64,000 bases of DNA from Limnomonas spitsbergensis (lineage: Eukaryota; Chlorophyta; Chlorophyceae; Chlamydomonadales): the NCBI GenBank assembly GCA_037349105.1, contig JAYJMM010000106.1, positions 496,001-560,000 of the forward strand, read 5' to 3'. A program made the translations under genes and the position numbers. Below the pieces are notes generated by a model that was given only the letters and a program-made list of their open reading frames with translations, searched no databases and had not been told where the DNA came from. Positions 55,004-61,299 of the stretch are shown here, one piece after another (position 1 is the stretch's first letter; each line of letters opens with the position of its first letter).

Positions 55004-55879
55004 ATGGCGGTGGCCCTGTTGAGGGTGAAAGAAGAAGGACACGCTGAAGACGGGGAAGAGGAAGCGGATTGTCTTGCCGGGACCGCCTCAGGCGGTGCCG
55101 GAAGCAATGCGGTTGAGCTTGCCGGGACCGCCTCAGGCGGTGCCGGAAGCAATGCGGTTGAGCTTGCCGGGACCGCCTCGGGCGGTGCTGGAAGCGGTGA
55201 GGTGGTCCGGATCGCTATGCCTGGAGTTTGGCGAGAGCGCGATGAGGCTGCGGTCTACTTGGGCAACAGGATGCCGGGAGGATGGTCGAATCAACTCTAC
55301 CCTCCTTCACCTCTCACCATTGAAGACAGCGACTGCAACACCCTGCTGGACTGCCTTGACCTATCCCTGTCCCCCAGCATTCTTTTGCTGTTCAAGGATA
55401 ATGGGCAAGCCACCGGGCTTCTGCAGGACAGCCAGCTTTACCCTTACCCTCGACCCCTCCACGTTCTCACCAATTCGGGCATCGGTGTCAACGTCCCTGC
55501 AGACTACTGTGCTGACCCACTGCAACCCTCCACCTACGAGTTTCTGCTACGACAGCATGGGCTGCATGTCCTTATCACAAACCCTCCTGCTGAATACGCT
55601 GACATCTCCTGCGCTCTCGCGGTCAAGTACGCGCGTCACGTGGCCTGCTGCTTAGTCTCCCAAGATTTCCTTACGTGTCATCCAGCAAGGCTTGAGTGGC
55701 TGTCCCAACTACGGAGAAAAAGGCGGCTAGTCATTTTGCAGTCTGTCAGCTTCACAGCAGGTCTGGGCGCTAACCGATCCATTCACGGCTGTTGCAGCAA
55801 CAAAGTGTGGATCCTCGTATTTGCAACAGCGGCTATCCGGGCCAGGATGATCACACCGATGCACACGTTCATCCGTTAA
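55004..55879 (+). CDS. Methyltransferase-like ORF of the retroelement (291 codons)
   Basis: The N-terminal part has an Ala/Gly/Ser repeat (ELAGTASGGAGSNAV) coded by a 45-bp tandem repeat (2.5 copies, about 55072-55200). The C-terminal part reads TYEFLLRQHGLHVLITNPPA, EYADISCALAVKYARHVACC and FLTCHPARLEWLSQLRRKRR. TNPP followed by a helix and a second strand resembles motif IV (D/N-P-P-Y/F) of N6-adenine methyltransferases. The Y/F is replaced by A, so activity is doubtful. DIRS/PAT elements and some algal retroelements carry such domains. The call is from pattern only. Confidence 0.5.
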   Translation: MAVALLRVKEEGHAEDGEEEADCLAGTASGGAGSNAVELAGTASGGAGSNAVELAGTASGGAGSGEVVRIAMPGVWRERDEAAVYLGNRMPGGWSNQLYPPSPLTIEDSDCNTLLDCLDLSLSPSILLLFKDNGQATGLLQDSQLYPYPRPLHVLTNSGIGVNVPADYCADPLQPSTYEFLLRQHGLHVLITNPPAEYADISCALAVKYARHVACCLVSQDFLTCHPARLEWLSQLRRKRRLVILQSVSFTAGLGANRSIHGCCSNKVWILVFATAAIRARMITPMHTFIR

Positions 55880-56622
55880 GCCAGAATATAGCTGTGTCCC
55901 CTTCATCAACTCTGGCAATTGACGGTGTATCTGAGCTGAATTTTCACTGGATCTGGGGGGGAGCTGGGAATTAGGATAGAGCTTTGAATTTACTGGTGCT
56001 GGGAATTGCGGGCTGAAGATGGAACTGGATGTTTGACAAAATGTGTCTCACAATGAGAAACTATTATTTATTTGCTTAACCTGTATATTTAAGGATGATA
56101 TTTGATTCAAAACAAATTAAACAAATATTGCGTGCAGTTTTCAATATCTGGGGGGGGAATTGTTGTGCATAATACGCACTTTTAGGGTTTAGGAGGTGTC
56201 TACCGTGAGGTGGCATTCTCATATGTCTGGCGCGAGCCTATAGGCATCCTCGATCAGGTGTTAGGTAGGTGATCGGGAAGTTTGAGATGGTGTGGATCGG
56301 GAAACCGATTGCACTAGAGCAGGGCTGATGTAGTCTTCTGGACTTGGGGTCGATTGGGCCTTGGGGGAAGGTGAACAGTACCGATGGTGACGTGAACTGG
56401 GCTTTTCAGCTTGAAGAGGGTCCCTTAAAGCGACTGTGGCGAGTTACGGTAATGCGTAAAAGTCACAGCTAACGTACGCATTATATCGGAGGTTATTTTT
56501 CCTACCGGTACTTGTGCCCCATGGACTCTGGGCAGGGCCCCAGGGGTGGGAAGTCAGATAACAAGACGCAGTTCTTAAAACGCTGTCGTGCTTGTTCATT
56601 ACCGCCTCCAGTGTTTTTCGAT
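55880..56622 (+). other. Retroelement 3' internal region with an extra polypurine tract
   Basis: Non-coding. It contains ATCTGGGGGGGAGCTGGG (about 55952) and ATCTGGGGGGGGAATTGTTG (56143-56162). The latter has the same PPT-plus-TGT form as the tract before B1, which suggests the 3' end of an older related element or a duplicated polypurine tract. Confidence 0.55.
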
Positions 56623-56634
56623 CTGGGGGGGGAA
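56623..56634 (+). promoter_or_regulatory. Polypurine tract before repeat B1
   Basis: CTGGGGGGGGAA lies directly before TGTCTTGTG of B1. This is the expected position and form of the plus-strand primer of an LTR retrotransposon. It suggests that reverse transcription treats B1-A2 as the 3' LTR. Confidence 0.7.
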
Positions 56635-56697
56635 TGTCTTGTGTTATTTTCGCTTGGTGCACCTATTCCTTAGGGTGCACCCCTGTGCCGCGACAGC
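56635..56697 (+). repeat. Retroelement short direct repeat B1
   Basis: TGTCTTGTGTTATTTTCGCT to CCGCGACAGC. It contains an inverted repeat GGTGCACC/GGGTGCACC around TATTCCTTA. Its junction with A2 forms the palindrome GACAGCTGTC. It is repeated as B2 downstream of A2. Confidence 0.9.
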
Positions 56698-57426
56698 TGT
56701 CACGACGTATGACTGCACCGTGCGTTTGACTGCGCCAACTGCTTTTTCGGTTGGAAGCTATGTGTGAACCTGTACAAGTGTGTTTGCCGTCTTAGAGGAT
56801 CCCGAACTGGGTCCTTTACTTTTTCTTTCTTACTTTGATCTCACGGCCTACAATAGACTCTTAACGTTTCTAGCTATTGTTCCTGATTATCAATCTGCAA
56901 GTTAATCGTCAATCCAAGTCTTACTAAGGGGAAACTGGCAGAGCAACTAGGCCAACAGCGACTCTATAAGCATCAACAAGTCTCCTGATACGAAGCTGGC
57001 AGAGCACCTAGGCCAACAGTCGACCATCTGCAGCAATTAGCGTTATTCCTGCCTCTTAACAAGGCATATCTCCAGTCTACAGCTGGATATTACCACCAAC
57101 CCACCATCACACCTCCAATCTACAGCCTTTCCTTTGGCTCCAAGTCGACCATCTGATTTATCAGAGATATCTTCAGTCATCAGAAGTCGCCAAGCAAGCG
57201 ACTCATCACCACAGATCAACGGCCACAATCGCCCAAGATCGTCCCAAGAAACCCATAAGTACCTCAAGTGTCGAGGCTTTACGAGATCTTGTCAACAGTA
57301 TCGAAGAAGTCCAGGTGAAGTAGCAAGAGCTATCACCTGTTATCGAGCTGATTTCACTGAGTTACAGCAGTGGATCGAGAAGCTCTTACTATAAGCTCTG
57401 TAAGAGTTTATTAGTACTTGTTTAAG
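56698..57426 (+). repeat. Retroelement direct repeat A2 (right)
   Basis: 729 bp, one substitution relative to A1. Unlike A1, it is preceded by B1 and followed by B2. Confidence 0.95.
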
Positions 57427-57492
57427 TGTCTTGTCTTGTGTTATTTTCGCTTGGTGCACCTATTCCTTAGGGTGCACCCCTGTGCCGCGACA
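57427..57492 (+). repeat. Retroelement short direct repeat B2 (right end)
   Basis: A 5-bp TGTCT duplication, then the same sequence as B1 up to CGCGACA. Similarity stops after GCTG (57496), at the position that corresponds to the start of A2 in the B1-A2 junction. Confidence 0.9.
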
Positions 57493-57496
57493 GCTG

Positions 57497-57991
57497 CAAT
57501 AGAGCTTAGTCATTCCCTACCAGCCCCACGCGGCCGAGCGTTACGCAGTTCCCAGCGGATATGCACCGTTATAAACCTGGCTCAAACTTTGAGAATCCAA
57601 GAGGATCAGTACCGGTAGTCCAGCGCTGCTGACTGCTTAGGATGCTTCAGATTAGTTTATGGGCCTGGTGTGGAGCATGCTGCTTTCCTTTTTTACCGTA
57701 GCTGCCATCATTTATCTCCTGCACGATTTCTCGCTTCGCATTCGCATCGTCAAGCACATCGCTCTCTTGATGAGTGGCAATGGGTTCGGAGCAGGGTGCC
57801 CGCCACTGCATCCCACTACTGCATTCCAGCTCCTGCGAATATGGTAGCTGATAACCCGCTGACAGCAAATCCTAGTTCCAGCAAATCCTAGTTCCAGCAA
57901 ATCCTAGTTCGTCAGCGTCGCCATCTGGAAAACTCCCCTGCCCATTATTGTCCGGTACCACTTAACGACCCTCCTTAACCACCGGGTTTTT
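57497..57991. other. Spacer between the two retroelement ORF regions
   Basis: No gene recognised. AATCCTAGTTCCAGC is repeated three times (about 57868-57905). Confidence 0.5.
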
Positions 57992-60976
57992 TTGTCTCTC
58001 GGTGTACGGCATTTAAAATCCCGTATTCCTGAAGCCACGCTCAGGCGTTTTCTTTCTTTCTTTCCTCCATCAGAGTTCCCATCCTCTGCGAACCAAGATC
58101 ACTCATGCATCGACCAACACGTCTCCTTTAACATAAATCCTGTCCATCCCGACTTCGACATCATACCACCACATTCCTTCACTATCCAGATTGGACTCCA
58201 CTCACCCTCTTCCGGCCCGTTACACCCTCCCCCCTTACCTTCCGCCCCTGCCTCTGATCCGCAACCCCTTCCATGGCAATGTCACTATGCCTACCTATAC
58301 CGCCCAAATGGCACTCTTGTTGGTTGCATCCCTGCCCGCCGCATGCACTGGCTTCGTGCATGCTATGATCATACGAAACTTACCCTTCCTGCCCTACACC
58401 TCGCCCACTCTGAGGGTTCCTTCGAGCAAGATCTTGCTTCCCTTCTTGCCCGATACCCCATTCATACCAAGCACAAAACAGGAACCGCGCCTAACACGAC
58501 TTGGTGTCTCCCGGAACCCATGATGCAAGTGCTCTCAGATAACATGTCCACCCATCTCCACCGTTTTGCATCTCCTCTCGACGTCTCCTACCATGCACGC
58601 ACATACTATACCACCCACCATCACGATTGTCTTTTTGGGGCTCTCCATAATGCATACTCCACACCTTGGACCGGCAGCTCGTTCGTTCATCCAGACTTCA
58701 AGATGAAAACAATCACAAAGGCAATCCGTTGGGCCGTCTCATCCGCCAGCATGACTACGGTACCCACATGCACTATTATCCTTACCCCAGTTTGGAAGAA
58801 CTCATCTTTCATGAATTGGACCTCCCATGCCAATATGGTTCATGTTCTGACTCTTCATACCGACCCCAACTTTCGCTTTTCAGCCCCGGACCACTTGGCA
58901 CACATCTACACAGCAACCCAACCAACATACGGCACTCCCAAATGGCCACTACAACTTCTTGTCATTGGTAACACAGAGGGCCTCGCTCGCTTCTACCCTG
59001 ACCCACCTCCCACTGCTCCAGTCGATTCCAATGTGCACACACTATCTGGACATGGACACCCACCTGGCACCACACCTGCCCACCGTCCACACCCACCCAC
59101 CCGGCGCCAATCCCAACTTCCCGGTTCGCATGCGAAATGGCAACACCCCGCTGGATTCTCTGTAGCCTCCCACCTACACACGCACACTACCCCGCCTACC
59201 CCTCTCCCACTTGCCCCACTCACTTTCCCCCTTATCCTTTTCGATGAACTCCGATCTCTCTACCCCCCTACCTATCCACTTGCTTGGCCGTTGCTTCCGG
59301 CATACTACACAGACGGAGCTTGTATACAGGATGACGCCGGCAATAACTTGATAGGGGCTGCCTTTTACTTCACTGTCGATGGCTCCACCCATACGGTCAA
59401 CCCTACTGGAAAATGTGAAACGAACACTATCACCAGGGCTGAACTTGGAGGCATTCATGCAGCCCTCGATCATGCCCATACACCTTCTGGCCCCGCCTTG
59501 ACCATTGCCCCTTCCCTTACTATCTTCACTGACAGTCTTTGCAGCATTTACCTCATACAGAAAGCTGTCTTTTACCCGCATGATCTCCTTGAGGACAAGC
59601 ATGCACCGCTTCTCCTGGCCATCCGCCGCCTACTCCTTTCACGGGCCAACATAGGCCTACCAACGCTCATCCAGAAGGTGAAATCACATATTGGTATTAT
59701 CGGCAATGAACTTGCTGACATTGGGGCAACACGAGCCTTGGACGCATCCAGCACTTGTACATTTAACCTTTCCCATATCAACAACCAGTACATGGCTTCC
59801 CTCCCAGCTTGGCCTTGCCTACCCCAAGACGATACTCAAACGGATTCAAACGACACCCCTTGGTTCACTTCTGACCTCACCTCCTCTATCAAGGCACACC
59901 TTCACTCTTCTTGCCCTCACGTTACGGACGGTGACACCACCATATCTTGTGCTACTTATACCCGCATAATCGAAGAAAATGCCCACTCTTTACCCTTGTA
60001 TAACAATCACATGTGGCAGTCTTCTGCTTGCCACTTTTCTCTGAAGCGATGCATCCTCCGTATGCGAGCCAACCTCTTATGGACAGCTAAACGGGCACTT
60101 CTCTTCCGTATTCCCTACAAAACAACAGTGCGCTCGTTTACCGATGGCCTTTGCCCCATATGTACACCACCTCCTACTGGCCCACCTGACGCTACTTCTG
60201 ACACACAGGGACACATGTTTGGAAGATGCAGGCATCCCCGTATGCAGGCCTCTTATATCTCCCGACACAACAAGGCCCTCTGCCTCATCCAACGTTCCCT
60301 CCACCGAGGCACAAAGAGTGGAATGTTCACAATTATGGATGCCACACCCGCTACATCCCTCCCACCAGGAGTCTATGACACCCGTATCCCGCAATGGATG
60401 CTTCCCGCTGTCCCCCCTGCCACACTCTGCCGCCTTCGTCCTGATCTCCTCTTAATTGAAGGCCTTACCATTGCCGATCTCCACAGTTATCCTCCCGCCC
60501 GGCTTGCCGACCCTGCCTTCCTTCTTGACCTCCAACACCGTTGTACCATCCATGTTATTGAGCTCGGGTTTACCTCCAATCTACAATTCTGCCTGTCCCA
60601 CAAATCCACACAACATGCACAGTTAGTACAATTGCTTCGCTCCGCAGGATGGAACCTCACTACACCTGTTTTAGACCCTCTCCACATTCCTGCCCCCCAC
60701 CCTCATACATATCTGTTACCCCCCCCTGCTAAAGACATCCTCTACCCCTATGTTCACCTCGTCATCATTGGTTGCTCTGGCATTTTCTATAAAGATATCA
60801 TGCACCTCTTTCCAGTCCTTGGTATCACACCCTTCAACGTCCCCCCACTGCTCAAACAACTAGCAGTTCACACTGTCCAATCTGCCTATTCCATTCATCG
60901 ACTTCGCCGTTACCTTGAAAACAGTCCACCCGACTGCCGTCCAGCATCTCCCCCTGTTCTCACTGACCCGCCATAG
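57992..60976 (+). CDS. Retroelement protein: methyltransferase-like region, RNase H, zinc knuckle, nuclease-like C-terminus
   Basis: A 994-codon frame ending TAG. The first ATG is at about codon 116 and the first 25 codons overlap a repeat (R9), so the 5' end may be truncated. Codons about 200-320 (HDCLFGALHNAYSTPWTG, VHPDF, TCTIILTPVWKNSSFMNW) resemble the PCIF1-like methyltransferase fold without an NPP motif. RNase H: YTDGA (about 438), TRAELGG (481), FTDS (511) and VKSHIGIIGNELADIGA (562), with D-E-D and the following H and D residues. Then LCPIC...DTQGHMFGRC (719), a C-x2-C-H-C cluster typical of RNase H-bearing retroelements, and RPDLLLIEG (815) ... VIELGF (855), a PD-(D/E)xK-like pattern lacking the Lys. 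No reverse transcriptase is present. The frame is intact, which suggests recent activity or domestication. Confidence 0.8.
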   Translation: MSLGVRHLKSRIPEATLRRFLSFFPPSEFPSSANQDHSCIDQHVSFNINPVHPDFDIIPPHSFTIQIGLHSPSSGPLHPPPLPSAPASDPQPLPWQCHYAYLYRPNGTLVGCIPARRMHWLRACYDHTKLTLPALHLAHSEGSFEQDLASLLARYPIHTKHKTGTAPNTTWCLPEPMMQVLSDNMSTHLHRFASPLDVSYHARTYYTTHHHDCLFGALHNAYSTPWTGSSFVHPDFKMKTITKAIRWAVSSASMTTVPTCTIILTPVWKNSSFMNWTSHANMVHVLTLHTDPNFRFSAPDHLAHIYTATQPTYGTPKWPLQLLVIGNTEGLARFYPDPPPTAPVDSNVHTLSGHGHPPGTTPAHRPHPPTRRQSQLPGSHAKWQHPAGFSVASHLHTHTTPPTPLPLAPLTFPLILFDELRSLYPPTYPLAWPLLPAYYTDGACIQDDAGNNLIGAAFYFTVDGSTHTVNPTGKCETNTITRAELGGIHAALDHAHTPSGPALTIAPSLTIFTDSLCSIYLIQKAVFYPHDLLEDKHAPLLLAIRRLLLSRANIGLPTLIQKVKSHIGIIGNELADIGATRALDASSTCTFNLSHINNQYMASLPAWPCLPQDDTQTDSNDTPWFTSDLTSSIKAHLHSSCPHVTDGDTTISCATYTRIIEENAHSLPLYNNHMWQSSACHFSLKRCILRMRANLLWTAKRALLFRIPYKTTVRSFTDGLCPICTPPPTGPPDATSDTQGHMFGRCRHPRMQASYISRHNKALCLIQRSLHRGTKSGMFTIMDATPATSLPPGVYDTRIPQWMLPAVPPATLCRLRPDLLLIEGLTIADLHSYPPARLADPAFLLDLQHRCTIHVIELGFTSNLQFCLSHKSTQHAQLVQLLRSAGWNLTTPVLDPLHIPAPHPHTYLLPPPAKDILYPYVHLVIIGCSGIFYKDIMHLFPVLGITPFNVPPLLKQLAVHTVQSAYSIHRLRRYLENSPPDCRPASPPVLTDPP
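58003..58070 (+). repeat. Interspersed repeat family R9, copy 2
   Basis: TACGGCATTTAAAATCCCGT, CCACGCTCAGGCGTTTTCTT, TCTTTCTTTC, the counterpart of 35118-35188 on the other strand. It overlaps the start of the 994-codon frame. Confidence 0.75.
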
Positions 60977-61299
60977 CCCCTTTCTCCCTTTAAGGGTATA
61001 CAGACCGGGGCTTGGGCGTCTCGTCAACCTGTACTTCCCAAAATCCACGCCGCATCGGCGTTCTCTTTTCTTTTTTCTTTTCTAAACAATTCTTCGTCGG
61101 CCAATCGTTTGATCCCTTTCGACAAGCCCACATGCGTTTCCCCCTTTTTTCGCTATCATCGGCCGTCAGTTGACTGACGCTCATTTTGGACAGCACTCTG
61201 AGAGCCTTGTGAACGCGCTTCTTATGCTATAAGCAAGGTGCTCCTCCCCTCTACTTCAGTTAACAGACGTGATCCTCTTGCTCTGAAAGAGAGACTGAC
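60977..61299 (+). other. Intergenic, pyrimidine-rich
   Basis: CTTTTCTTTTTTCTTTTCT tract (61068-61083) just downstream of the RNase H ORF. It could be part of its 3' end. No other feature. Confidence 0.5.

Larger units (their letters stand above)
46399..57496 (+). mobile_element. 11.1-kb retroelement with split direct repeats (A1-internal-B1-A2-B2)
   Basis: The body is 46403-57492, flanked by GCTG on both sides (46399-46402 and 57493-57496), a possible 4-bp target duplication. The ends are TGTC and GACA. A 729-bp direct repeat (A1 46403-47131, A2 56698-57426) differs at only one position that I could find (46901 C versus 57196 A), so insertion or gene conversion is recent. A second repeat of about 63 bp (B1 56635-56697, B2 57432-57492) lies before and after A2. 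A1 is followed directly by the Gag ORF, with no B. The internal region has intact Gag, no recognisable reverse transcriptase, and a frameshifted integrase tail and PHD finger. The element is thus probably non-autonomous. Confidence 0.85.

Noticed and set aside
46403..57426. Ordinary LTR retrotransposon with 729-bp LTRs A1 and A2
   Set aside because: A does not end in CA, no primer-binding site (TGG...) follows A1, and the B repeat flanks A2 on both sides but is absent at A1. The plain LTR model leaves B1 and B2 unexplained.
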